DNA of 23,563 bases from CAZSAT01 sp964604675 (GTDB lineage Bacteria; Myxococcota_A; UBA796; CAJQPC01), in NCBI GenBank assembly GCA_964604675.1, contig CAZSAT010000108.1, positions 1 through 23,563 on the forward strand, in the 5' to 3' direction. The notes beneath the pieces are model-generated. The model was not told the origin of the DNA. It was given only the letters and a program-made list of their open reading frames with translations, and made no database searches. The position numbers were made by a program, and so were the translations under genes. Every line of letters starts with the position of its first letter. Position 1 is the first letter of the stretch. This document shows positions 14,362-23,000 of this stretch, piece by piece.

Positions 14362-15210
14362 ATGTCGCGCGACGTCGACGCCGTCGTCGATCTCATCGCC
14401 CAGCGCGTGCGGGAGCGCATGCAGCAGGAGGCGGTGCCTCCCCTCGGCTCGGTGCGTGGCACCTGGTACGACGAGAGCGCTCTGAAGGCCTGGCTCAAGG
14501 CCGGTGTGGCGCGCTTCGGGAGCGATGGCAGCGAAGCCGGCAGCGCTGGCGAGGTGGGTCAGTACATCGACCACACGCTGCTCAAGCCCGACGCTACGCG
14601 CGCGGACATCCTGCGCGTCACCTCGGAAGCGCGCCGGTACACCTTCGCATCGGTGTGCGTGAACACCACGTGGATCGGCCTCGTGGCCCAGGAGCTCGCG
14701 GGCACGCGGGTGCGCCCGATCTGTGTCGTCGGCTTCCCCCTCGGGGCGATGGTCACCTCGGCCAAGGCCATGGAGACCCGCGAGGCCATCCGTCTGGGTG
14801 CCGTCGAGATCGACATGGTCATCAACCTCGGTGCGCTGAAGTCTGCGGACTACGACACGGTGCTGCAGGACATCCGCGCGGTGGTCGACGCCGCGCAGGG
14901 ACGACCGGTCAAGGTCATCCTCGAGACCAGCATGCTCGACCGGGAGCAGAAGATCGCGGGCTGCGCCCTCGCCAAGAGCGCCGGCGCCCACTTCGTGAAG
15001 ACCTCCACGGGCTTCGGCGGCGGTGGAGCCACCGTGGAAGACGTGCAGCTCATGCGCGCCGTCGTCGGCCCCGATCTCGGCGTCAAGGCCAGCGGCGGCG
15101 TGCGCTCGCTGGCGGATGCCCAGGCCCTGCTCGCGGCGGGGGCGAACCGCCTCGGGGCCAGCGCGTCGGTCAAGATCGTGACCGGCGGGGTCGCCACGGG
15201 GAGCTACTGA
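14362..15210 (+). CDS. deoC: Deoxyribose-phosphate aldolase
   Basis: A 282-residue class I aldolase that cleaves 2-deoxyribose-5-phosphate into acetaldehyde and glyceraldehyde-3-phosphate. After an N-terminal extension of about 65 residues, the TIM barrel begins GQYIDHTLLKPDATRADI. Catalytic residues fit the family: Schiff-base K213 in FVKTSTGFGGGG, K242 in VKASGGVRS and D151 in EIDMVINLGAL. The extension (MSRDVDAVVDLIAQRVRERM and on, helical) makes it longer than the usual 220-260 residues. It is the first gene of the deo operon; its TGA overlaps the deoB ATG as TGATG. All catalytic residues are present, so it should be active. Confidence 0.97.
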   Translation: MSRDVDAVVDLIAQRVRERMQQEAVPPLGSVRGTWYDESALKAWLKAGVARFGSDGSEAGSAGEVGQYIDHTLLKPDATRADILRVTSEARRYTFASVCVNTTWIGLVAQELAGTRVRPICVVGFPLGAMVTSAKAMETREAIRLGAVEIDMVINLGALKSADYDTVLQDIRAVVDAAQGRPVKVILETSMLDREQKIAGCALAKSAGAHFVKTSTGFGGGGATVEDVQLMRAVVGPDLGVKASGGVRSLADAQALLAAGANRLGASASVKIVTGGVATGSY

Positions 15211-16364
15211 TGCGCTGCACCCTGGTCGTGCTGGACTCACTCGGTGTCGGTGCGATGCCCGACGCAGCCGAGTGGGGCGACGCGGGAGCCCACACCTTCG
15301 GCCACATCGCGGACACGGTGGGCGAGCTCAAGCTGCCCAACCTCGAGGCGCTCGGCCTGGGCAACATCCATCCGGTCCCAGGCTGCGGCGCCGTGAAGCG
15401 TGCTGGCGCGGGGTTTGGCAAGGCGGCCATCGCGTCGGCTGGCAAGGACACGATCAGCGGCCACTGGGAGATGGCGGGCGTGCCGGTGCGAGAGGCTTTC
15501 CACACCTACCCTACGTTTCCATCCGAGATGATGGAGGCGTTCCACAAGATGATCGGCCGCGAGAGCCTCGGCAACTACGCCGTGAGTGGCACCGTGGTCA
15601 TCGACGACCTGGGCGCCGAGCACATCGCCACCGGCAAGCCCATCGTCTACACCAGCTCCGACAGCGTGTTCCAGATCGCGGCCCACGAGGACGTGGTCGA
15701 CGTCGACACGCTGTACGACTGGTGCGAGGATGCCTTCCGCCTGGTCACGGCCTGGGGGATCGCCCGGGTCATCGCGCGGCCCTTCGTCGGTGAGCCGGGT
15801 GCCTTCACCCGGACCCACAACCGGCGGGACTTCAGCTTGCGCCCGCCCGAGCCGACGGTGGTCGACATGCTCAAGGCCGCCGGCCAGACCACGACCAGCG
15901 TCGGCAAGGTGAAGTCGGTCTTCGGCGACCGTGGCTTCACCAACCAGATCAAGGCCGGGGACAACGCCGGCATCATGCGCGGCATGCTCGATGCCTTGGA
16001 CCACCAGTACAAGGGCTTGATCTTCGCGAACTTCGTGGACTTCGACATGCTCTACGGCCACCGTCGCAACCCCGAGGGCTACGCCCGCGCGCTCGAGGAG
16101 TTCGACCACCGCGTGCCCGACATCATGGAGCGCATGGGTCGACGCGACCTCCTCATCCTCACCGCGGACCACGGCAACGACCCCACGGCGCCGGGCAGCG
16201 ACCACACCCGGGAGTACGTGCCGATCCTCGCCTGGCACCGTGACCACCGCGCCACGGATCTCGGAACGCGCGACAGCCTCGCCGATGTGGGAGCGACCAT
16301 CGCGGACTGGTTCGAGCTGAGGGAGAAGCCCACCGCGGGCACCTCCTTCCTCAAGCAGCTGTGA
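15210..16364 (+). CDS. deoB: Phosphopentomutase
   Basis: A 384-residue metalloenzyme of the alkaline-phosphatase superfamily that interconverts (deoxy)ribose-1-phosphate and -5-phosphate. The N-terminal metal motif is VVLDSLGVGAMPDA (D9). The phospho-acceptor is probably T81 in AGKDTISGHWEMAG, the conserved GKDT-GHWE segment. Other metal ligands lie in FVDFDMLYGHRRN and TADHGNDPTAPGSDHTREY. The cap domain occupies about residues 90-270. The length matches bacterial DeoB. The start overlaps the deoC stop (TGATG) and the end overlaps deoA (GTGA), so translation is coupled through the operon. It connects the product of DeoA to the substrate of DeoC. Confidence 0.97.
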   Translation: MRCTLVVLDSLGVGAMPDAAEWGDAGAHTFGHIADTVGELKLPNLEALGLGNIHPVPGCGAVKRAGAGFGKAAIASAGKDTISGHWEMAGVPVREAFHTYPTFPSEMMEAFHKMIGRESLGNYAVSGTVVIDDLGAEHIATGKPIVYTSSDSVFQIAAHEDVVDVDTLYDWCEDAFRLVTAWGIARVIARPFVGEPGAFTRTHNRRDFSLRPPEPTVVDMLKAAGQTTTSVGKVKSVFGDRGFTNQIKAGDNAGIMRGMLDALDHQYKGLIFANFVDFDMLYGHRRNPEGYARALEEFDHRVPDIMERMGRRDLLILTADHGNDPTAPGSDHTREYVPILAWHRDHRATDLGTRDSLADVGATIADWFELREKPTAGTSFLKQL

Positions 16365-17572
16365 GCGTTCATAGCTGGCTTCAGGAGCGGCGGGATGGCG
16401 TCGAGCAGGACGCCGCCGCCATCTCGGGCTTCATCGGTGGTGTGTTGGACGGAAGCATCACGCGCGCTCAGCAGGCCGCGTGGCTGGCCTTCGTCTACAC
16501 CCGCGGCATGACCGACGCCGAGACCGTGCACCTCACCCGTGCGATGACGGACTCGGGGACTCGGCTCACGTGGCCTGGGATCGACGGGCCCTTCGTGGAC
16601 AAGCACTCCACCGGCGGTGTGGGGGACAAGGTCTCGCTGGTCTTGGCGCCCATGTGGGCGGCCATGGGCTTTCGGGTGCCGATGATCTCCGGCCGCGGGC
16701 TCGGCATCACGGGCGGCACCCTCGACAAGCTCGAAGCCATCCCGGGCTTCCGCACCGATCTCGACGAGGTGTCGCTGCGGCGGGCGCTGGTGGATGCAGG
16801 ATGTTTCATCAGCGGGCAGACGGGTGAGCTCGCACCTGCAGACCGCGTTCTCTATGGCTTGCGCAACGAGACCTGCACGGTCCCATCCATCCCGCTCATC
16901 ACCGCCAGCATCCTCTCCAAGAAGCTGGCGGAGGGCATCTCCCGGCTGGTGCTCGACGTGAAGTGCGGTTCGGGGGCCTTCATGCAGAACCGGAGCGATG
17001 CCGAGGCCTTGGCGGCGAGCCTGGTCCGCGTGGGGAATGGCGCCGGCGTGGCCACCGAGGCCCACATCACCGACATGAACCAGCCCTTGGGCTGCGCTGT
17101 CGGGAACGCCCTCGAGGTGCAGGAGGCGGTCGACACCTTGCGTGGCGGGGGGCCAACCGGGTTTCGGGAGCTGGTGTTGATGCTCTGTGGTGACGCCGAG
17201 GCCGGGGCCCGTGCGCTGGAGTCTGGCACGGCGCTCGAGTGTTGGGAACGCATGGTGCGGGCGCAGGGCGGTGACCCGTCCGCCGGGCTCCTGGGAGCTG
17301 GCTGCACACGGGAAGAGCTGCTCGCCGAGCGGTCGGGGGTGGTCATCGAATGCTCGGCGAAGGGCGTCGGCCAGGCGGCCTTCGTGCTTGGAGCTGGGCG
17401 GCTTCGGGCCTCGGACCCCGTCCACTTCGGGGTCGGTGTCCTGGTCCACGCGCACCGCGGCGAGGTGGTCGAGCGCGGCCAGCCGCTGGCCACGCTGGTG
17501 CACGATGGCCGAGGGCTCGAGGCGGCCCGCACGGCCTTGCGGGGTGCCTTCGTCGTCGAGGAGTCGGCATGA
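16361..17572 (+). CDS. deoA: Thymidine/pyrimidine-nucleoside phosphorylase
   Basis: A 403-residue phosphorylase that splits thymidine, deoxyuridine or uridine with phosphate into the base and (deoxy)ribose-1-phosphate. The signature DKHSTGGVGDKVSL starts at residue 80. The helical domain SGFIGGVLDGSITRAQQAAW precedes it, and SGRGLGITGGTLDKLEAIPG and LVLDVKCGSGAFM follow. GTG at 16361 overlaps the deoB stop as GTGA. The protein is shorter than typical DeoA or Pdp (about 430-440) mainly at the C-terminal alpha/beta domain, which still ends with the biotinyl-like GVGVLVHAHRGEVVERGQPL segment. Whether it prefers thymidine or also accepts uridine cannot be read from the sequence. Its end overlaps the transporter gene (ATGA). 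Confidence 0.95.
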   Translation: MSVHSWLQERRDGVEQDAAAISGFIGGVLDGSITRAQQAAWLAFVYTRGMTDAETVHLTRAMTDSGTRLTWPGIDGPFVDKHSTGGVGDKVSLVLAPMWAAMGFRVPMISGRGLGITGGTLDKLEAIPGFRTDLDEVSLRRALVDAGCFISGQTGELAPADRVLYGLRNETCTVPSIPLITASILSKKLAEGISRLVLDVKCGSGAFMQNRSDAEALAASLVRVGNGAGVATEAHITDMNQPLGCAVGNALEVQEAVDTLRGGGPTGFRELVLMLCGDAEAGARALESGTALECWERMVRAQGGDPSAGLLGAGCTREELLAERSGVVIECSAKGVGQAAFVLGAGRLRASDPVHFGVGVLVHAHRGEVVERGQPLATLVHDGRGLEAARTALRGAFVVEESA

Positions 17573-18969
17573 GCGTCTTCGTCGCGGTGCTGTGTAGCCC
17601 GGCCTGGGCCGGCTTCCGGGAGGTGGAGACCACCGCCCTGGACCGCGGCGTCTCGCTCCTGGGCATCGGGGTCTTCATCGGGCTCGCGTGGCTGTTGAGC
17701 GCGAACAGGAAGGCCGTGATGTGGCGCCCGGTGGCGTGGGGCGTCGGCCTTCAGCTGCTGTTTGCAGCGGTGGTGCTGGCCCCCGCGCTCCAGGAGGTCT
17801 TCTTCGTGGTGGTCGACACCGGGGTGAAGAAGCTCTTGAGCTTCGCGGAGGCGGGTGCCGACTTCGTCTTCCAGAGCGTCGAGCCGCACCAGCTCGCGGT
17901 GGGCTTCGGTGAGGGTGCGCCGGTGGAGACCTTCGTGGGGCGTATCTCGCCCCCGGTGAAGACCTTCGCCTTCTGGATCCTGCCCTCCATCGTCTTCTTC
18001 TCGAGCCTGATGAGCATCCTGTACCACCTGGGCATCATGCAGGTCTGTGTGCGCGGCGTGGCCTGGGTGATGCAGCGGACCATGGGCACCAGCGGATCGG
18101 AGTCGTTGTCGGCGGCCGCGAACATCTTCGTCGGCCAGACCGAAGCTCCGCTCGTGGTGAAGCCCTTCATCGCTGGCATGACCAGGTCGGAGCTCCACGC
18201 GGTGATGACCGGCGGCTTCGCCACGGTCGCGGGCGGCGTGATGGCGGCCTACGTGGCCTTCCTCCGCGACATCCCGGGCATCGCTGGCCACCTCGTCACC
18301 GCGAGTATCCTCTCGGCCCCGGCGGCGCTCGCCATCTCCAAGGTGTTGTACCCGGAGACCGAAGCGAGCCAGACCGCCGGCGAGCTGAAGATCCATGTGC
18401 CGAAGACGGCGCGGAACGTGGTGGAAGCCGCGGCGAATGGTGCCAGCGAGGGCATGAAGCTCGCCATCAACGTCGCCGCGATGTTGATCGCGTTCGTCGG
18501 CCTCGTCGCGATGGTGGACTGGTTGCTCACCCTGGCACCGCTGTACGAGTGCAGCGCTGGCTGGACGCTGGGCTACCCCGACGGCTGCTCGCCCCTGTCG
18601 TTGTCCAAGATCCTCGAGTGGGTGTTCTTCCCCATCGCGTGGGCGATGGGCGTGCCTTTCGAGGAGGCCGGCGTGGTGGGCCGCCTGCTCGGCGAGAAGA
18701 TCGTGCTCACCGAGTTCATCGCGTACATCAACCTGGGCGCCATCCTCGGCGCCGAGGAGGCGGTGCTCTCGGAGCGTTCCGCCATCATCGCCAGCTACGC
18801 GTTGTGCGGCTTCGCCAACTTCGCGAGCATCGGCATCCAGCTCGGCGGGATCGGGGGCATCGCGCCCGAGCGCATGGGTGACCTGGCCGAGTGCGGTCTT
18901 CGGGCGATGTTCGGAGGCTTCCTGGCCGCCTGCATGACCGGCACCGTGGCGGGCGTGTTGCTCGGCTGA
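17569..18969 (+). CDS. nupC: Concentrative nucleoside transporter (CNT/NupC family)
   Basis: A 466-residue inner-membrane symporter predicted to import nucleosides with Na+ or H+. The conserved substrate motif GQTEAP starts at residue 189. The second family motif, (G/A)xKx3NEFVAY, appears as GEKIVLTEFIAY with E382; the usual Asn is Thr here. Multiple hydrophobic helices cover most of the chain. The N-terminus MSVFVAVLCSPAWA looks like a cleavable signal peptide preceding the first family helix, which makes the protein longer than the common 400 residues. ATG at 17569 overlaps the deoA stop and has GAGGAG upstream. As last gene of the deo operon it supplies substrate for DeoA. The symbol is assigned by family, not by orthology. 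Confidence 0.92.
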   Translation: MSVFVAVLCSPAWAGFREVETTALDRGVSLLGIGVFIGLAWLLSANRKAVMWRPVAWGVGLQLLFAAVVLAPALQEVFFVVVDTGVKKLLSFAEAGADFVFQSVEPHQLAVGFGEGAPVETFVGRISPPVKTFAFWILPSIVFFSSLMSILYHLGIMQVCVRGVAWVMQRTMGTSGSESLSAAANIFVGQTEAPLVVKPFIAGMTRSELHAVMTGGFATVAGGVMAAYVAFLRDIPGIAGHLVTASILSAPAALAISKVLYPETEASQTAGELKIHVPKTARNVVEAAANGASEGMKLAINVAAMLIAFVGLVAMVDWLLTLAPLYECSAGWTLGYPDGCSPLSLSKILEWVFFPIAWAMGVPFEEAGVVGRLLGEKIVLTEFIAYINLGAILGAEEAVLSERSAIIASYALCGFANFASIGIQLGGIGGIAPERMGDLAECGLRAMFGGFLAACMTGTVAGVLLG

Positions 18970-18984
18970 GCACCGGTCTACGCA

Positions 18985-18997
18985 GGGCTACCAGCCC
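18985..18997. terminator. Compact GC hairpin between nupC and the TM2 gene
   Basis: GGGCT-ACC-AGCCC is a perfect 5-bp hairpin 15 nt after the nupC stop and overlapping the stop codon of the convergent TM2 gene. No T-tract follows. It may end both transcripts. Confidence 0.3.
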
Positions 18998-19221
18998 GAC
19001 GCGCCCTTGTTCACGTCGTCGACCATGCGCGGGAGCATGAACGCGTCGACCACCGTGCCGACGAGGCAGAGCCCGCCGGTGAACAGCCAGATGAGGCCGC
19101 TCACCCAGCGCCCCAGGTAGAAGCGGTGGAGCCCGGAGAGGCCCACGAAGCTCGCAAGCCAGAGCACGTAGGCGAGTCCTGTGTCTCGAGGCTTGACGAC
19201 GGGGACGAGATCGTTCGACAT
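18988..19221 (-). CDS. TM2 domain membrane protein
   Basis: A 77-residue protein with two membrane helices: AYVLWLASFVGLSGLHRFYL then LIWLFTGGLCLVGTVVDAF. The turn GLHRFYLGRWVSGLIWLFTG and the VVDAF end match the TM2 domain signature. These small inner-membrane proteins are widespread and of unclear function. ATG at 19221 has a strong GGGAGGAA eight bases upstream. It is convergent with the deo operon and divergent from the gamma-carbonic anhydrase gene. Nothing nearby suggests a specific partner. Confidence 0.9.
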   Translation of the reverse strand: MSNDLVPVVKPRDTGLAYVLWLASFVGLSGLHRFYLGRWVSGLIWLFTGGLCLVGTVVDAFMLPRMVDDVNKGASGW

Positions 19222-19291
19222 GCGGTGGTTCCTCCCGCGGGGTCGACCGCGCTACGGGGCCCGCCGTGTCCTATTGCGATAGAAGCCTCGC
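19222..19291. promoter_or_regulatory. Divergent promoter region, TM2/gamma-carbonic anhydrase
   Basis: This 70-bp gap contains GTCCTATTGCGATA at 19268-19281. CTAT-TGCG-ATAG within it is an inverted repeat, so it offers a GATAG box rightward (ending about 7-10 nt before ATG 19292) and an AATAGGAC box leftward. The carbonic anhydrase ATG has no clear Shine-Dalgarno. Confidence 0.4.
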
Positions 19292-19819
19292 ATGATCCAC
19301 GGCTACAAGGACCACGTCCCTCGCATCCACCCCACGGCCTGGGTGCATCCCGATGCCACGGTCATCGGCGATGTCACCCTGGCCGCTGGCGTCAACGTCT
19401 GGCCAGGTGCTGTGCTGCGCGGTGACCAGGGCGGCATCGTGGTGGGCGAGAACAGCAACCTGCAGGACGGCTGCGTGGTGCACGCCACCGGGGACGTGTC
19501 CACCGTGAAGCTCGGCGCGCGTTGCACGGTCGGTCACCGGGCCGTGCTCCACGGCTGCGACATCGGCGACGACGTGCTGGTGGGGATGGGCGCGGTCCTG
19601 CTCGACAACTGCGTGCTGCGCGGGGTGAGCATCGTAGGCGCGGGCTCCCTGGTCACCGTGGGAAAGGTGTACGCCTCCGGGCACCTCATCCTCGGTAGTC
19701 CCGCCAGACCCGTGCGGCCGCTGACGGACAAGGATGTGGCCTTCGTGGACCACGGCTGGCGCACCTACCGCAGGCTCGCGGATGAGTACACCGCCGCAGG
19801 CTTGGGGGGGCGACGATGA
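19292..19819 (+). CDS. Gamma-class carbonic anhydrase family protein
   Basis: A 175-residue left-handed beta-helix protein of the YrdA/PaaY/Cam group, made of hexapeptide repeats (VIGDVTLAAGVNVWPGAVLRGD). The metal-binding histidines are H64 (VVHATG), H82 (VGHRAVL) and H87 (LHGC), with the 5-residue spacing of the last pair as in the family. It may hydrate CO2 or be one of the many members lacking measured carbonic anhydrase activity. Trimerisation is expected from the family. The C-terminal helix FVDHGWRTYRRLADEYTA is normal. The TGA overlaps the ATG of a 28-codon gene (ATGA). Confidence 0.92.
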   Translation: MIHGYKDHVPRIHPTAWVHPDATVIGDVTLAAGVNVWPGAVLRGDQGGIVVGENSNLQDGCVVHATGDVSTVKLGARCTVGHRAVLHGCDIGDDVLVGMGAVLLDNCVLRGVSIVGAGSLVTVGKVYASGHLILGSPARPVRPLTDKDVAFVDHGWRTYRRLADEYTAAGLGGRR

Positions 19820-19902
19820 GCGGCCGCAACCAGAAGCCGGGGTGCTTCCTCACCCTGCTGGTGTTCGGCGGGCTCCTCGCCACCGTGATCGCGTCGCTGT
19901 AG
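19816..19902 (+). CDS. 28-residue single-span membrane microprotein
   Basis: This very short ORF starts ATGA on the stop of the carbonic anhydrase gene. It encodes a basic N-terminus (MSGRNQKPG), then CFLTLLVFGGLLATVIASL, one hydrophobic span reaching the C-terminus. A G-run lies 5-12 nt before the ATG as a possible ribosome binding site. The overlap architecture, charge distribution (positive inside) and clean stop support a real small protein, probably N-in. It could tether or modulate a membrane partner, but no family is recognised. Without peptide or conservation data it remains a prediction. Confidence 0.55.
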   Translation: MSGRNQKPGCFLTLLVFGGLLATVIASL

Positions 19903-19917
19903 GCCGGATAGGCGTGC

Positions 19918-19946
19918 TTGCCGCCGGATCCCGCGTCTGGTAGACA
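19918..19946 (+). promoter_or_regulatory. Candidate promoter for smc
   Basis: TTGCCG (19918-19923) and TAGACA (19941-19946) are separated by 17 bp, matching 4/6 and 3/6 of the sigma-70-type consensus. They lie in the 109-bp gap before smc, with a leader of about 59 nt. No good Shine-Dalgarno precedes the smc ATG. Confidence 0.35.
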
Positions 19947-20011
19947 ACTGACAGCCTCGCGGGCGCATCCCCTCGCTCCCCGACCCCTCCCACGCCGTCC
20001 CCCTGGCGCCC

Positions 20012-23000
20012 ATGCACATCCGAACGCTCGAGCTTCAGGGCTTCAAGTCCTTCGTCGACCGCACCACCTTCACCTTCGGCGACGGCATCGCCGGTGTGGT
20101 TGGACCGAACGGCTGCGGCAAGTCCAACGTGATCGATGCCATCAAGTGGTGCATCGGCGAGCAGTCCGCGAAGAGCTTGCGGGGCGGCTCGATGGACGAC
20201 GTGATCTTCGCGGGTTCGGCGAGCCGCAAGAAGGTGGGCTTCGCCGAGGTCACCATCACCTTCGCGTGCGGCGACGAGCCGTTTCCTGGCCACTGGGCAC
20301 GCTTCGAGGAGCTGTCGATCACCCGGCGGCTGTACCGAGAGGGGGGCAGCCAGTACCTGATCAACCAGAACAAGGTCCGGCTCAAGGACATCCACGACCT
20401 CTTCCTGGACACCGGGGTCGGGAACCGGCTGTACAGCTTCATCGAGCAGGGTCGAATCGACGAGGTCGTCAAGGCACGGCCGGAACATCGGCGCCTCCTC
20501 ATCGAGGAAGCCGCGGGCATCTCCCGCTTCAAGGAGCGACGACGCGAGGCGCTCGGGAAGCTCGAGACCACCGAGCAGAACCTGGGGCGTGCCGCTGACC
20601 TGGAAGATGAGATGGGCAAGCGCATGCGTAGCCTCGAGCGCCAGGTGCTCAAGGCCGTCCGCTACCGGCGTCTTCAGGCCGACCTCCACAACGGCGAGAT
20701 CTTCCTGGGCCTGGCCCGCTACAACGGACTCGCAGGCGACAGGAAGGCCCTGGCGCGCGAGCTGCAGGGTGCCCGCCGCGACGAAGAGACTCTGGCGCGG
20801 GAGCTCCAGCGCCGGGACGGCGACCTCGTCCAACGACGTGAAGAGCTCCAGGTCGTGGACCTCGTCGTGGGTCGTCTTCGCGACGAGCTCAGCGAGCTCG
20901 AGGCACAGAGGCGGGCCGAGGAGTCAGCGCGGATCGCGCAGGCACGCCAGTGCGACGAGCTCGAACGTCGCGTGGGCGTGCTGGAGCACGACGTCGACGA
21001 AGCGGAAGCGCACGCTCGTGATGGCGGCGCGGAGGCGGAGCGCCTCGAAGCCGAAGAGGCCCGACGGCGTGAGGAGCTGGCAGCTCACGGCGCGACCTTC
21101 GATCGCGCGCAGGCCGACAGCCGGCAGCTCGACACCGCATTGAGCGCCGCCCGAGGTGACGTCGAGCGCCTGAAGAAGCGCACCTCCCGGGCGCTTCAGG
21201 AGGTCGCGGGCCACAAGGCGCGCCTGCGCGCCGCCGAGGAACGGCAGCTCGAACTCTTCGACGAGCGGGAGCGGTCCGCCGGCGAGCTGGCCGCTGCGCA
21301 GGCTGAGCTGCAGCGCCTGGCAACGGCGCTCGGCGCCGAGCAGGCGGTGAATGGTGAGGCTGTCGCTCGGCTCGAGGCCGCGCAGGCGGCTGTGGAGGTC
21401 GCCCGTGAAGCGCGTGCTGAGGGGGAGCGAGCCCTCGGGCGCGTGCGCGGCGAGCTTCAAGAAGCCGAGCAGGCGCTCACCGCTGCCGAGCGCTCCGTGG
21501 CGCGGCTCGAGGCCCGCGCGCGTTCGTTGCAGGACCTGGCGGAGAGCCGCGCCGGCGTGAGCGCCGATGCGAAGAGTGTGCTCGACATGGTGCCCTCGGC
21601 CCTGGGCACGCTTGCGGAACAGCTCGACGTGCCGCCCGATCTCCTGGGGGTTGTGGGCGTCGCCCTCGACGGCGCCCTCGACCATGTGGTCGTGCCGGAC
21701 CGGGCGTCGTTGCTGGAGGCCGCAGCATCGGCCAAGGGAAGGGTCGGGCTCGTCCTCCAAGGGGGCCCGGCCACGGAGGGACTCGCCAGCGAGCTCGCCG
21801 GGGCTGGAGCGGGCGCCGCGGCACGCGTGATGGGCGTCTGCCACCGGGCGGCCATGCTGGAAGAAGCCCTGTCGCTGCACGACGCACACGGTGGTCGCGT
21901 TGTGGTGGACACCGGCGAGCTGGTCCTGGCGAACGGCGTGGTGTTGGTTGGGCAGCCCGGCCGCTCGGCCGGGGAAGCGGTGTTGGAGCGTCGGCGCTCG
22001 CTCGCAGCCCTGGAAGGAGAGCTGGCGCGCGAGGTCGAGGTGTTGGACGAGCTTCGCGCGCATGCCGAGGCTGTCCAGGCCCGGCGCGTGGCCCTCCAAC
22101 AAGCGCAGGTCGTGGCCCGGAACGCCTTTGACGATGCAGCGGCCGTGCGCCGCTCGGTCGAGCTCGACGGGGCCGAGGCGCGTCACCGTGTCCGTGGGCG
22201 CGAGCAAGAGCTCGCACGCCAGACGGCGCACCTCGAGCGTCTGCGCGAGCAGGCCGCTCGCCTGGACAAGCGCGGCTCCTCGCTGGGCACCCAGGCCGAC
22301 GAGAGCCGCGCGGGCATCGAGGCGGCCATGGAGAACCTGGCGACCGACGAGATCGCCTTGAAGCACGCCCAGGCAGCGTTGATGTCCCTCGACGAGCAGG
22401 CCCGAGGGTCCCGCGATGCCCTGGCCGAAGCGCGCGCTCGCCGTCAGTCCCTCGCAGACCGCCTCGAAGAGCTTGGAGGTGCGCTCGAGTCGGCCCGGAT
22501 GCGGCAGGAGAGGGGAAGGGCTCGGCACCTCCGAGCCAGCGAAGAGCTGGTGCGCACCCGCGCACGCATCGCCGAGCTCCGCCGCGAGGACGGACGCATC
22601 GCGAAGCTGCTGCAGGATCTGGGCGAGGCCCAGGGCGAGAAGCGCGCGAAGCTGACCGGCGAGAAGAAGCAGGTCCAGGCACTCCGTGAGCGGCTTCAGG
22701 TGGTCGAGGATGCCCTCCGCGAAGAACGCTCACGCTTGAACGACGTGCGCGCGCAGCGAACGCGGCTCGAGCTGTCGCTCCAGGAGGTCAAGGGGCAGAT
22801 CGAGGCGGTCCGGGAGCAGGTCTCCCAGCGTCACCACCTGAGCCTGCCGGCATTGCTCGACCGTCTCGAACGGCAAGCTGCCCTGGTGCTCGAGGTCCCG
22901 GCCACCGCTCGCGTGGAGCTCCCGTTCGAGAGCCGCGGCGAGGTGCCCGAGGTGAACGACCTGCGCATCACGCCGGGTCTGTTGGAGAGCGAACGGGCCA

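Noticed and set aside
20924..22528. Minus-strand open frame (534 codons) inside smc
   Set aside because: It lies opposite the SMC coiled coil and hinge, whose frame is unbroken over 1184 codons with Walker A, hinge, signature and Walker B in order.
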